Below are positions 1-10,613 of a stretch of DNA of 64,000 nt, one piece after another. The stretch is from Saccharum officinarum (taxonomy: Eukaryota; Streptophyta; Magnoliopsida; Poales; Poaceae): assembly GCA_020631735.1 (NCBI GenBank), contig CM036223.1, positions 7,168,191 to 7,232,190 of the forward strand. Reading direction: 5' to 3'. The position numbers were made by a program, and so were the translations under genes. Under the pieces are notes generated by a model, which was given only the letters and a program-made list of their open reading frames with translations, had not been told where the DNA came from and searched no databases. The first letter of the stretch is position 1. Every line of letters begins with the position of its first letter.

Positions 1-1605
1 ACACTTGGTACTGGCCACGCATCGCCCACCCTATGCTTGCAATGCTTTGTGGAAAGTGGAATGCATTGAGGGAAGTAGAAAGAGACCTATTTAGGCTGTG
101 GGTTTCCTATGCAAGTAGTTAATATTTTAATAAGATATTCATCAGTTTTCAATCCATCATAGTCACACATTTTTTCCAATCCCATCACACACAACACATC
201 TCATCTCACTCTCTCTCTAGGCGACGAGATTGACTCCTGCTCAGATCTCGTCTCAACGGCCAAGCCGAAAACCAACATGAAACCCGGGGAAAGGTATAAA
301 GGACTCCTCTCTCTAATCAAGTGAAGCGTAGGTCATGGAAATGTTCATATCCACGGACGTGGCTATACGTATAGATCGATCAACTCTGCAGAGCGTGTAC
401 ACCTGGTAATCCACAAGATCGCTATCCTTGATGATCCGACTCATCTAGGCTGATTCCAACTACCTTCCAACCGGTATAGTACCACCCTACCACTCAGCCC
501 TGGGCCACCTCGGTGTCCACCGAAACGCTGAGACTGTGAGATGTAGTACTGGGCCCCCAAGGTCACTACGCGGTCTTAGGAGGGTGTGGGTCCCCATACC
601 CGTACCTCCCTACACTATCACCTTCCAACCTAGTAGTAGTGGTACCGCCCTAGTAAGTCGAGTAATCATCTCCCGCCCATCAGGAGCGAGTGGTGTGCAC
701 GAAGGTCACATGGTTCCGGTTCTCAAGACATACCAGTCCTTAGGGGGACCAGACATGATATCTTCTCAAGGGGAAACACCGTCTTCCCCGTGCCACGACA
801 GCACCTCCACCAGGGATAACCAACACCCTAGTTCACCTCCTAATATACCCGCCACAGGTATCTCTCGTGAGGGATGCCCAGGTCGCACCCCTCTAGCAAG
901 ACTTGCCCCAAAGACTTGTCATAGGATCCTGTCTGATCGACTCAACCCTCACCACTCACCCAAGACGCACGTCAAGATCTCCCCGGTTCTTTAATCAGGT
1001 TTACCAAGTTCTCGGCACTACGTGCCTTATACATATACGCCTCTCACTCATCGGCATCACATCACATATATAATGCGAGTAAGAGTAAAATCAGTAATAT
1101 GTAACATGCGAACATCTAGCCTAAGAATAGGGTAAGCAGGAGTAAGGTTGCGACAAGGTAAAGGGCTTAAAGTAAAGCATCTACCATGCAGCCTATCATC
1201 ATATTATTGCACAAAAAGTAAAGCGCTAGCAATTCTATAATTGCATGCATAATAGGTTCTACGGAAGTGGGTGGGGCGTGGCACCTGGCAGGTCGTCACC
1301 CAAGTCCTCGCTGTAGTCGGGGTCGTACTCCTTAGTCGGCAGGTCCTCCGGCTCTGTTAAACGTAACGTAGAGTCGCATTAACGACTCCTATAGAGGTGC
1401 ACAAAGAAGCAACAGAAATTCAAAAGATCCAAATGCACTCAAACACAAGCCTAAGATGTAGAGCTCATTTTTAGAAAAATTTAGAAACTGGTTTGGTATT
1501 TTTTCTGAGTTAAAATGAATTAGTTATGAATTTCTAAAGATTAAATGAATTTCTGAAAAAGGAAAAAGAACTGAAAAACCCAGGCAGTGTCACGTGTCAA
1601 GCTCT
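1..1605 (-). mobile_element. Left piece of an older, interrupted Gypsy-type element (probable long LTR)
   Basis: No intact gene is visible here. Copy A inserted after the GCTCT at 1601-1605 and the same five bases follow copy A at 15215-15219, so 1-1605 and 15215 onward were once contiguous. Read on the minus strand, the far end of this host DNA (30552) starts with TGTAACAACCC, a start common in plant Gypsy LTRs. My best reading is one long minus-strand LTR of Tekay/Retand type, split twice. The class rests on remembered sequence flavour, not on a domain hit, and the second LTR is not in view. Confidence 0.42.
1259..1353 (-). pseudogene. Short acidic C-terminal coding exon, minus strand
   Basis: On the minus strand an open segment of about 30 codons, rich in Asp, Glu and Pro (contains KEYDPDYSEDLGDDLPG), ends in TAG at 1259-1261. 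It is preceded by a good 3' splice site (TTTAACAG just above 1353). An acidic exon behind an intron inside a Gypsy-like element would fit the extra ORFs described in some Gypsy lineages, but I recognise no domain. Its upstream exon is not identified. Confidence 0.3.
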
Positions 1606-2044
1606 TGAAAGCATCTAGGCCCCGGTGTTGGTTTCGGCAATTAATGACAACACATAATTACCATGACTAACGTGTGTTTTGCAGAAACGTTGGTAAGTTA
1701 GGTCATGGAGATGATAACTGCTTTGGGCAATATGGCAGTCATGTCCCTTGATGGAAATCGTTTCGGTTTTCAAAGGATCAACGATAAGATTAAGGACGGT
1801 TAATTCCGGATGTCAAGGTGTTGAGATACATCTGGAATAGTCGTTAGGATCTTTGTTTCTTCCTTTGACCATACTATAAAGAGGGGCATGAGCGAGTAGC
1901 TTGACCTAGGTGAGTCTTGTGTTTAGGTGTGGTGCACACTTGTCAAACTTAGCACTAGGTAGCTCAAAAAAAGCTCAGAGTTCAGTTAGAAGCAACTTGG
2001 TTCAAGTTGCATCGTGTTTAGAAGACGTTTGAGCTGTTTACCTA

Positions 2045-2550
2045 TGACCGGACGTGGTCCTGGTCATGACCAGACGCGTCCGGTCAGTACTAAATCTTCA
2101 CTGCGTTTTTCAGCTGACTGACCGGACGCGGTCCTTGAGAGGACCGGACGCGGTGGTCAGGCTGACACGTGTTCCAGAGGATAAACAGCGTAATCGGACG
2201 CGACTGTGAAAATGATCGGCGCGTCTGGTCATGTTCTAGTAAGGTCCCGTGGAGACCTGACGCGTCTGGTCACCTATGATCGGACGCGGTAGTGCGTCCG
2301 GTCATGTTCCTGTAAGGTCCCGTGGTGACCTGACGCGTCCGATCACCTATGATCGGACGCGGTGATACGTCAGGTCAGATTTCAAGAGAGCTCTTGCATG
2401 ATCGGACGCGTCCGATCATCCCTGATCGGCGCGTCCGGTCATCTCAGACCGGCACATCCGGTCACTCAGCACAGGTTTCCGTTATTCGACCGTTACAACT
2501 GATCGACGCGTCCGGTCATATCGACAGGCGCGTCCGGTCAGTGCGCGTCT
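2045..2550 (+). promoter_or_regulatory. Array of TGACCGGACGCGTCCGGTCA palindromes and half-sites, U3 of copy A
   Basis: About 500 bp contain many copies of the half-site TGACCGGACG and its reverse complement CGTCCGGTCA, alone or joined head to head. Two joined half-sites make a perfect 20-bp palindrome. Nearly all units contain ACGCG, CCGCG or GCGCG, fitting the plant CGCG-box consensus VCGCGB bound by CAMTA factors. The array lies directly upstream of the TATA box, as an enhancer would. Function is inferred; a dense CpG methylation target is the alternative. Confidence 0.7.
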
Positions 2551-2591
2551 GGCTGTTTCGAAAGGTAACGGTTGGATTTGTTTGAGGGGTC

Positions 2592-2598
2592 TATAAAT
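2592..2598 (+). promoter_or_regulatory. TATA box of the 5' LTR, copy A
   Basis: TATAAAT lies between inverted arms GAGGGGT and ACCCCTC. Transcription should start roughly 30 bp downstream. The same box is at 14506 (3' LTR), 18216 and 29586 (copy B) and 52817 (copy C). Confidence 0.75.
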
Positions 2599-2955
2599 AC
2601 AACCCCTCTACCTCTTTTAGAGGTCTCTTGCTCATTTGTTTAGCTGAGAAACATCTTTGAAGTGCAAGGGAGTGCAAGAGCCCTAGTGAGGATAGTGATT
2701 TGTGAATCAAAGTTTGAGAATCCTCTCTAGTGACAAGAGTCAAGCAAGTGTGCATCCATCTTCTTATTAGGCTTGTTGTGGTCAAGTGAGAGTTCTAGCT
2801 TGTTACTCTTGGTGATCGCCATCACCTAGACGGTTTGGTGGTGATTGAGAGTTCGGTGATCATCCGACGAGATTGTGGGTGACCCAACTCAAGTTGTGAG
2901 CGGTTTTGGGTGATTCGCCGCGATGGAGTGTCGAAGAATCAACCCGTAGAGAGCA

Positions 2956-3002
2956 CTTGATCCTTGCGCGGATCAAGGGGGAGCTACACCCTTGCGCGGG
3001 TG
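2956..3002 (+). other. Twin stem-loops in the RNA leader, copy A
   Basis: Two hairpins carry the same TTGCGC loop. The first has an 8-bp stem (2956-2963 with 2970-2977), the second a 5-bp stem (2987-2991 with 2998-3002). Both lie between the predicted start site and the primer site, where retroviral dimerisation and packaging signals sit. GCGC in each loop is self-complementary, so loop-loop kissing between two genomes is possible. The structure is read from sequence; the role is inferred. Confidence 0.5.
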
Positions 3003-3303
3003 CTCCAACGAGGACTAGTGGGGAGTGACAACACTCCGATACCTCGGTAAAACATCGTCGTGTTCCTATTCCCTACTTTCAAGCATTTACTTTCTTGCAT
3101 TACTTTCATTGCTTGTTTACTTTCCTAGAATTGCCTTGCTAGTCTAGGATTTGAACTTAGGGTGCAAAACTTTTATCGGTAGAATCACAAGGAACACAAG
3201 TAGGCACTAGGGGTGAAGTTTGGCTTGTAGGATTTAATTCTTGCAATTAATTTTTAGAAAAGCCCAATTCACCCCCTCTCTTGGGCATCTTGATCCTTTC
3301 AAT

Positions 3304-3316
3304 TGGTATCAGAGCC
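3304..3316 (+). other. Primer binding site of copy A (initiator tRNA-Met type)
   Basis: TGGTATCAGAGCC starts two bases after the LTR end. It matches the 3' end of plant initiator tRNA-Met, the usual primer of Ty1/copia elements. Copies B and C have the site at 18936 (one G for A difference) and 53530. Confidence 0.9.
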
Positions 3317-3354
3317 GTGTTGCTCTTAATTTAGGCTTTACCGCCTAGAGCAAG

Positions 3355-5682
3355 ATGTCTAATGGGGAAGGACCACCTCCCACTTTTGAGGGAGACGATT
3401 TTCCATATTGGAAAATTTGTATGGAGGCGTACCTCGAAGCCATAGATGTTGGGTGCCTTAGAGCCGCAACCGAAGGGCTTCCTCCCATAAGGGATCCCGC
3501 TAACCCAAGTGATGACGAGGAGAAATACGACCGGTGGAATGCAAAAGCAAAAAATGCAATCTACCGGGCGCTAGGCAAAGATATTTTCAATCGTGTGCGA
3601 AATGCCAAAAACGCTCATGAATTGTGGGAAAATCTTTGTGCTCTCCATGAGGGAACTAAGAGTGAGCGTGAGGAACGCTATCATATTGCTTTAAAGAAAA
3701 TTAATTCTTTTGAGATGCTTCCTAAAGAAAGTGCTAATGACATGTACACTCGTTTGAATGTTCTTGTAGAAGATCTAAATACTCTTGGACTCACTAAAAT
3801 GAGTCAATCGGATGTTGCAAGGAGGATCTTAAGTGTTCTTCCCGTTGAGAAGTATGGACACATTGTCGCCGTACTTCACCAAAGTGATCTCTCCACCGCA
3901 ACACCAACTCAAGTATTGGGGAAGATCAACGCACATGAGATGTACATGCACATCACTCCGGAAGAGGGCTCATCATCTTCCAAGAAGAAAGACTTGGCCT
4001 TCAAAGCTAGTCATGAAAAGAAAAAGAAGAAGGCCCAAGCCATGATTGTGCAAGAAAGCTCTAGTGAAAGTGACATTGATGATGAATCACTTGCACTCAT
4101 GGTAAGGAAGACCACTAAGATGCTAAAGAAGCTCAACAAGAGTGGCATCAAGTTCGATGGCAAGAAGAAGAAATTCTTCACAAGTAGCAAAAGGAAGCCA
4201 ATCTCCGAAATGGATTGCTTCAATTATGGAGAACTTGGCCATCTAGCTCATCAATGCCCAAAGCCTCCAAAAGACAAGTACAAGGGCAAGAAAGATGATT
4301 CAAGTGATGAAGAAGATGACAAAAGAAAGAACAAGCCATACAAGAATAAAGATGGCAAGAAAAGAGAATTCCACAAGAAGAAGAAGGGAGGCAAGGCCTA
4401 TATTGTTGGTGATTGGCTCACCGACATTGAATCATCATGTGAGTCCTCCGGCGATGAAAGTGACAATGACAAAGAAAAGATCGCCGCACTTGTAATTGGG
4501 CCATCATCATCTTCACCGACATCTTCATCACCACCTTCACCGCCATCTTCACCATCATCTTCTACTACTCATTTATGCCTTATGGCAAAGGGTGATCGAA
4601 AGGTACAAAATAGTGATAGTGATGATGATGATAGTGATAGTGATGATGAATATGATGCTCCCTCTTATGATGAACTAGTAAAATTGTTAAATAAATATTC
4701 TAAAATCATAAGGAGGACTAGAAATGAAAATGATGAGCTTCAACATGAAAATGAATCACTCTCATCTAAGCTTGAAAGTGCACATAATACTAGGGATGAG
4801 CTCATAGATCAAAATAAAACTATGTCTTCTTCTCTCAAAGAGCTTAAAACTTCTAACAAGGAGCTTAGAGATAAACATGATAAAATTGAGAAGAAGCATG
4901 GTGAACTCATCACTAGACTAAACTTGCTAAAAGAAGAGTACACCACCTTGAAAATTAATTATGATACTCTTATTGTTGCTAATGAGCTTGCTCTTGAGAC
5001 ACATGATGCTACTAACCAAATTGTTAAGATTGATATAGCTACATCATGTGATGACTTGATTGTTGAGAACTTTGAGCAAGGCTCTAGCGGCAAAGGCAAG
5101 AGTGTGGTTGAGGCAAATGACTATGATGAGTATGTCAAGCTCAAGAGTGAAAATGAGATGCTTAAAGATGAGAACAAGAAGTTGTTGGCTCTTGAAAAGC
5201 AAGCGTCAAATGAGTCACTCATTGAAGAAAACAAGAAGCTCAAGCAAGAGAAAGAGCATCTCAAGACTGGCCTAAGTAAGTTCACAAGAGGCCAACATTT
5301 GCAAAGTGAGCTACTCATGAATACCGTCATGAAGTTGGATAGGAGTGGCATTGGGTATTTGGCAAATCAAGAAAATAAGGTAAAGGCCAAACAACAACAA
5401 AGCAAGACAAAGCCCAAGCCAAAGAGATGTGTTGAGTGTGGACAAGAAGGTCACTTTGCTCATGAGTGCAAAACCCCACCACCACAACCCTTGCCCAAGC
5501 ATGCTAGACCCTTTGCTTTCAATGCTCACTACATGCTTAGAAAGGACTCTAGTGGAAAGATGAAAGTCATGTTCTTGGGTCCTCCTAACAAGAATAGGCC
5601 AAAGAAAATTTGGGTTGCCAAGTCACTAGTTGAAAAAGTTAAGGGTCCCTCTCAAGTTTGGGTCCCTAAACATAAGGCTTGA
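3355..5682 (+). CDS. gag: Gag polyprotein of copy A
   Basis: A continuous 775-residue ORF begins at the first ATG after the primer site (MSNGEGPPPTFEGDDFPYW). The N-terminal 200 residues look like the copia gag domain (UBN2 type). Lys-rich and acidic Ser/Asp low-complexity stretches follow, then a long coiled coil at about residues 450-560, rich in Glu, Lys, Leu and Asn. There are two zinc-knuckle positions. The second (692-705) is a good CX2CX4HX4C. The first reads C288-F-N-Y291, so its second Cys is Tyr; copies B and C have Cys there. Gag should form the particle and bind genomic RNA. The stop is TGA at 5680; pol follows 15 bases later in another frame, unlike copy B where the two are in frame. 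Confidence 0.9.
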   Translation: MSNGEGPPPTFEGDDFPYWKICMEAYLEAIDVGCLRAATEGLPPIRDPANPSDDEEKYDRWNAKAKNAIYRALGKDIFNRVRNAKNAHELWENLCALHEGTKSEREERYHIALKKINSFEMLPKESANDMYTRLNVLVEDLNTLGLTKMSQSDVARRILSVLPVEKYGHIVAVLHQSDLSTATPTQVLGKINAHEMYMHITPEEGSSSSKKKDLAFKASHEKKKKKAQAMIVQESSSESDIDDESLALMVRKTTKMLKKLNKSGIKFDGKKKKFFTSSKRKPISEMDCFNYGELGHLAHQCPKPPKDKYKGKKDDSSDEEDDKRKNKPYKNKDGKKREFHKKKKGGKAYIVGDWLTDIESSCESSGDESDNDKEKIAALVIGPSSSSPTSSSPPSPPSSPSSSTTHLCLMAKGDRKVQNSDSDDDDSDSDDEYDAPSYDELVKLLNKYSKIIRRTRNENDELQHENESLSSKLESAHNTRDELIDQNKTMSSSLKELKTSNKELRDKHDKIEKKHGELITRLNLLKEEYTTLKINYDTLIVANELALETHDATNQIVKIDIATSCDDLIVENFEQGSSGKGKSVVEANDYDEYVKLKSENEMLKDENKKLLALEKQASNESLIEENKKLKQEKEHLKTGLSKFTRGQHLQSELLMNTVMKLDRSGIGYLANQENKVKAKQQQSKTKPKPKRCVECGQEGHFAHECKTPPPQPLPKHARPFAFNAHYMLRKDSSGKMKVMFLGPPNKNRPKKIWVAKSLVEKVKGPSQVWVPKHKA

Positions 5683-5696
5683 TCTCTTGTGTGTAG

Positions 5697-8600
5697 GTGA
5701 ACTACAAGACCGGTGGATCTCATTGGGTGATTGATAGTGGTTGCACACAATATATGACCGGTGATCCTCGTATGTTCACCTCACTTGAAGAGGATGGGGT
5801 ATGTCAAGATAAGATCACATTTGGGGATAATTCAAAGAGCAAAGTCAAGGGTATAGGCAAGGTTGCAATATCAAATGATCATTCTCTCTCAAATGTGCTC
5901 TATGTTGCTTCATTGAGCTTTAACTTACTATCCGTTGGGCAACTTTGTCATCTTGGCTACCAATACTTGTTTAGTCCAAATGAAGTGGTTGTTACCAAGA
6001 TAGATGACAAGCAAGTGATTTTCAAGGGCTTTAGATACAACAATCTTTATCTTATTGACTTCACCTCCGAAGATGCAAACTTGATGACATGTTTGTTCAC
6101 CAAGACTTCACTTGGATGGCTTTGGCATAGGAGGCTTGCTCATGTTGGAATGAACACTCTCAACAAGCTATTGAAGAAAGAACTAGTGAGAGGTTTAAAG
6201 GATGTAAAGTTTGAAAAGGACAAACCTTGTAGTGCATGTCAAGCCGGCAAACAAGTTGAAAACACTCATCCAACCAAAGCCTACATGTCAACATCAAGAG
6301 TACTAGAACTTCTACACATGGATTTGTTTGGTCCTACAACTTACAAGAGTTTGGGTGGAAATCTTTATTGTCTTGTGATTGTGGATGACTTCTCAAGATA
6401 CACTTGGACCTTCTTCCTTCATGACAAATCCGAAGTGGCAAGTTGCTTCAAGAAGTTTGCAAAGAGAGCTCAAAATGAATTTGAAGTCAAGATAAAGAAG
6501 ATTAGAAGTGACAATGGAAAAGAGTTTGACAACACCAACATTGAAGCCTATTGTGATGAAATTGGAATCAAGCATGAAGTGTCATCAACCTACACTCCTC
6601 AACAAAATGGTGTAGTTGAGAGAAAGAACCGGACCTTGATCACTCTTGCAAGAACAATGCTAGATGAGTACAACACACCGGAAAATTGTGGGCCGAGGCA
6701 ATCAACACCGCATGCTATGCTTCAAATCGCCTCTTCCTACAAAAGTTCCTTTGCAAGACCCCTTATGAGTTGCTAAATGGGAAGAAGCCGGACGTCTCAT
6801 TCTTCCGGGTGTTTGGTTGCAAATGCTACATCTACAAGAAGCGTCAACACCTAGGGAAGTTCCAAAGACGTTGTGATATTGGTTTTCTTGTTGGCTACTC
6901 ATCAAAGTCCAAAGCATATAGAGTATTTAACCATGCCACCGGTTTGGTTGAAGAAACATATGATGTGGAATTTGATGAATCTAACGGCTCCCAAGGAGCA
7001 ATTGAGAATTGTGATGATGTAGGTGATGAACCATTGAGGGAGGCCATGAAGAACATGCCGGTGGGTGACATCAAGCCTAAAGATGATGAAGACGATGTAC
7101 AAATTGTCAATCCACCATCTTCATCATATGTGCCTCAAGATGATGACAAGAATGAGAGAGTTGAAAATGAAGACACCCATGTCTCTCATCATCAAGCCAA
7201 GGCACAAGCACAAGATGTTGATGCTCCCCATCCCACTCCACAAATGGTTGATCGAAGAAACTCACCTCTACTTCAAGCACATCCACAAGATCTCATCATA
7301 GGGAGTCCTACAAAGGGTGTAATGACTCGATCTCAAAAATTTAATTCTTTTGTTGAACATCACTCCTTTGTCTCTTGTCTTGAACCTAAGAATGTAGAAG
7401 AAGCTCTTCAAGATCCGGATTGGGTGAATGCCATGCATGAAGAATTGAACAACTTCGCCCGCAATCAAGTATGGACACTTGAAGAGCATCCAAAAGGTGC
7501 AAGAGTCATTGGAACCAAGTGGGTGTTCCGCAACAAGCAAGATGTTCAAGGGGTAGTGGTAAGAAACAAGGCAAGACTAGTGGCAAAAGGGTTCTCTCAA
7601 GTTGAAGGTCTTGATTTTGGAGAGACTTTTGCACCCGTTGCAAGACTTGAAGCCATCCGTATCCTTCTTGCATATGCATCACATCATGATATGAAACTAT
7701 ATCAAATGGATGTGAAAAGTGCATTCTTAAATGGCTTCATAAATGAACTAGTCTATGTTGAACAACCTCCAGGGTTTGAAGACCCTAGATATCCTAATCA
7801 TGTTTATAGGTTGTCCAAGGCGCTATATGGGCTCAAGCAAGCCCCTAGAGCGTGGTATGAGCGCCTCCGGGACTTCCTCATAGAGAAGGGCTTCACTATT
7901 GGGAAGGTTGACACCACACTATTCACCAAGAAATTCAAAGAAGAGATTTTCATTTGTCAAGTGTATGTTGATGATATCATCTTCGGGTCAACAAATGAAG
8001 ACTATTGCAAAGAATTTGGTGAATTGATGTCAAAAGAGTTCGAGATGTCAATGATTGGTGAGCTAACATTCTTCCTTGGGTTTCAAGTCAAGCAAATGAG
8101 AGAAGGGATCTTTATCTCTCAAGAAAAGTATACCAAGGATCTTCTCAAAAGATTCAAGATGGAAGAATGCAAGCCAATCAAGACCCCAATGCCAACTAAT
8201 GGACATCTCGACCTAGATGAGGGAGGTAAACCAATCGATCAAACTCTTTACCGTTCAATGATTGGTAGCTTGTTATACCTTACCGCATCTAGGCCCGACA
8301 TCATGTTTAGTGTGTGCATGTGTGCCCGCTTTCAAGCGTGCCCTAAAGAACCTCACCTAAGTGCCGTAAAAAGAATCCTAAGATATCTTAAGTATACCCC
8401 AAGCATCGGACTATGGTATCCCAAAGGAGCTAGATTCCAACTAGTTGGCTACTCCGATTCGGATTATGCCGGTTGCAAAATTGATAGAAAAAGCACATCC
8501 GGAGGGTGCCATTTGCTTGGGAGATCCTTAGTATCATGGTCATCTAAAAAGCAAAATAGTGTGGCTTTGTCCACCGCCGAGGCGGAATACATTGCCGCGG

Positions 8601-8919
8601 GGCTTGTTGTGCACAAATCTTATACATGAAACAAACCCTCCTAGACTATGGAGTTGTTCTTGAAAAGGTGCCGCTTTTATGTGACAATGAAAGTGTGGTT
8701 AAAATTGCTAATAATCCGGTACAACACTCTCGCACCAAGCACATTGATATCCGCCACCACTTTCTAAGAGATCACGTTGCTAAAAATGACATATCACTAG
8801 AAGGTGTAAGAAGTGAAAATCAATTAGCGGATATCTTCACTAAACCTTTGGATGAAGCTACCTTTTGTAGGTTGAGAAGTGAACTAAATGTGCTTGACTC
8901 TAGTAACTTAAAAAAATGA
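5697..8919 (+). pseudogene. pol: Pol polyprotein of copy A (protease, integrase, RT, RNase H), two frameshifts
   Basis: The open frame begins with GTG after an in-frame TAG, so pol is not started independently. Order: aspartic protease with the DSG triad near residue 13; integrase zinc region (HRRLAH, then CSAC); integrase core with [14 protein letters not shown] and VVERKNR; RT with YVDD near 7965; RNase H with SDSDYAG, TAEAEY and CDNES. Compared with copies B and C, one base is missing near 6683, after the integrase active site. Another is missing from a G run near 8600 in RNase H. The frame therefore moves from 5697-6776 to 6686-8629 and then to 8626-8919. RT itself is open, but no complete polyprotein can be made. 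Confidence 0.92.
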
Positions 8920-9408
8920 GCTTGTGTTGTCCCTTGCATTGCATTGTATTATATGTCATGTTTAATTACCCGCAATGCATCTAGGCCTTGGCTAACACGG
9001 TTACGATAACCCTCCTTTGGAGGAGTGAAAAAGCCTAACCGTGGATCAAACTTGACAAGCAACCTAGCTTTACTTACTTGTTTTGCATTGCATATGCATG
9101 GTTGTTTTGTCGTTTCTTTTCGGTTAAGCTTTGAGCAACCTCTGTGTTCGTCCATGGATAGAGAGAGCATTTTGACGCTCCCAAGGTTCAAAAACTCTAT
9201 TGCATGGCCATACGTTGCTCCTCGGGTGTTTGTTGCCTATTTTCCTAAAAATAATATTAGCCTAAGGCAAACTATTTTGAGAAACTTGAGGGTTTGAGTG
9301 AGGTCACTCATATCTTGTTCCAATTGGTGTTTATTTGTGTCTCTTTGAATTGGAACTTGATTGGGAGAAGTCACGTCGAAGTTCGGAATGAAGAAGGGCG
9401 ACAAATAG

Positions 9409-9748
9409 TGACCGGATGCTGGACCGGACGCTGCACCGGACGCAGTGATGCTTCACCACCGCGTCCGGTCCCGGCGACCACCAGCGCGTCCGGTCATCCA
9501 GAAGACCAACTCCCGATCTAGTGACCGGACGCTGCACCGAACGCACCACTGTTGACCACCGCGTCTGGTCCTGGTAACGACCACCGCGTCCGGTCATCCA
9601 TCTCAGCTTTCTAGGAAAATCAAAACCGGACGCTGTCCACGTCCGATCGTTGATAATCGGACGCGTCCGGTCATTCCAGGAGCTTACTGGAATGTGACCG
9701 GACGCTGCCTCTCCGTGTCTGGTCATATCGACCACCGCGTCCGGTCAT
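9409..9748 (+). promoter_or_regulatory. Internal palindrome array upstream of the third ORF, copy A
   Basis: The same half-sites as in the LTR (ACCGGACGC, GCGTCCGGTCA) recur here, about 0.5 kb after pol and outside any LTR. A TATA-like CATATAAT lies at about 9773-9780. Copies B (24562-24889) and C (59650-59988) have the same arrangement, so it belongs to the element. It is probably an internal promoter or enhancer for the third ORF. Confidence 0.6.
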
Positions 9749-10613
9749 CGAAAACAAGCGGATCTAACCCCTCATATAATTTTTTGCGTTCTTCTCTTTT
9801 TCTTCCTTGTCTGCACCGTACTCCTCGCGTTTCGCCGCCTCCGTGCCCTAGCTCGCCGGAAGCGCACCGCCGCCGCTCGCCGGATACCTCAGCCGCGCCT
9901 GCTCCACCGCGCCCGCGCAGCCGCCCTCTACCGCGTCCACACTGCCGCGCCGTGCCTCTCCCGCGCAGCCGCCATCTGTCGCGCCGCCACCTCCACCGCG
10001 CCTGCGCCACCACCGCCGCCGTGAGCCGCTGCCGCCTGCGAGCTGCGCTCTCCTCCACCTGCACGATCTCCGGCCAGCCCTTGCCCTCACGTTCATCCTC
10101 GATTTTCGGCCACCGCACGTCGCCCTAACCCTAGGGTTCGCACTGCGGCGTCGCCTTCGTTCGTCGTTGAAAAGTTCTTCACGCGACGTCTGCGCTCCGA
10201 GGTTGTTTCGCACATCCTTGATCTTCGTGTTAGGGTTTGTCGAAATTTTGTTTTCGTTAACCCTAATCGACTTCTGTTTCGGCGAATCAGCGCTCGTCCG
10301 GTGCGTCGGGAAGTCTCGCGACCTAGGTCATCTCATCTCTTCACCGGATTTCTCGTCGATCCGAGGTAGCCATCGTGTTTCGTTTCACATCTTATCTTAT
10401 ATGCTTGCTATCTCTAGGGTTTCGTATCTTTTAGATCATATATGTTGCTTATAGTAGATCCATTTATTCCGTCTTTTCAGCGAGTTTGTCGTGTGTCGGG
10501 GTGACTGCTGTTCAGCTGTTGAATCCGAGGCCAAGCCTGTGGATACGGATTGAGGCCAAGCCTCTCGAGTGTCAGTACATCATCTTTCAGAGGTTTTCTA
10601 ATAGTGTGACATC
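9749..10613 (+). promoter_or_regulatory. Gene-like leader of the third ORF with candidate intron, copy A
   Basis: After the TATA-like box comes a GC-rich C-heavy stretch (9830-10110), a telo-box AACCCTAGGGTT near 10126, and a candidate leader intron from CCGAG|GTAGCC to TTTTCAG|CGAG (10366-10480, 115 bp). The splice junctions are kept in copies B and C. Telo-boxes and first introns in leaders are common in plant genes, so this block may have been taken from a host gene. No RNA evidence is available here. Confidence 0.5.

Larger units (their letters stand above)
1606..3301 (+). repeat. 5' LTR of copy A
   Basis: This 1696-bp direct repeat pairs with 13521-15214. It starts TG and ends CA. It holds a first TATA-like box (CTATAAAG, 1874-1881), the palindrome array (2045-2550), the main TATA box at 2592, a short hairpin just downstream (ACCTC/GAGGT around 2610-2624) and the leader stem-loops at 2956-3002. 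Confidence 0.95.

Noticed and set aside
2045..2550. Regularly spaced palindromes resembling a CRISPR array
   Set aside because: Units overlap, vary in spacing and sit in an LTR promoter of a plant retrotransposon. There are no unique spacers of fixed length and no cas genes.
4496..4678. His/Leu-rich frame (HHHLHRHLHHHL)
   Set aside because: Shadow of the Ser/Pro-rich part of gag in another frame.
5697..5705. Independent start of pol at 5697
   Set aside because: The codon is GTG directly after an in-frame TAG. Pol in this family is made from the gag-pol RNA, not from its own start.
9700..10210. Long overlapping open frames on both strands (Arg/Ala/Pro-rich)
   Set aside because: They follow from GC-rich, stop-poor sequence in the leader of the third ORF. 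None is conserved in frame among the three copies.
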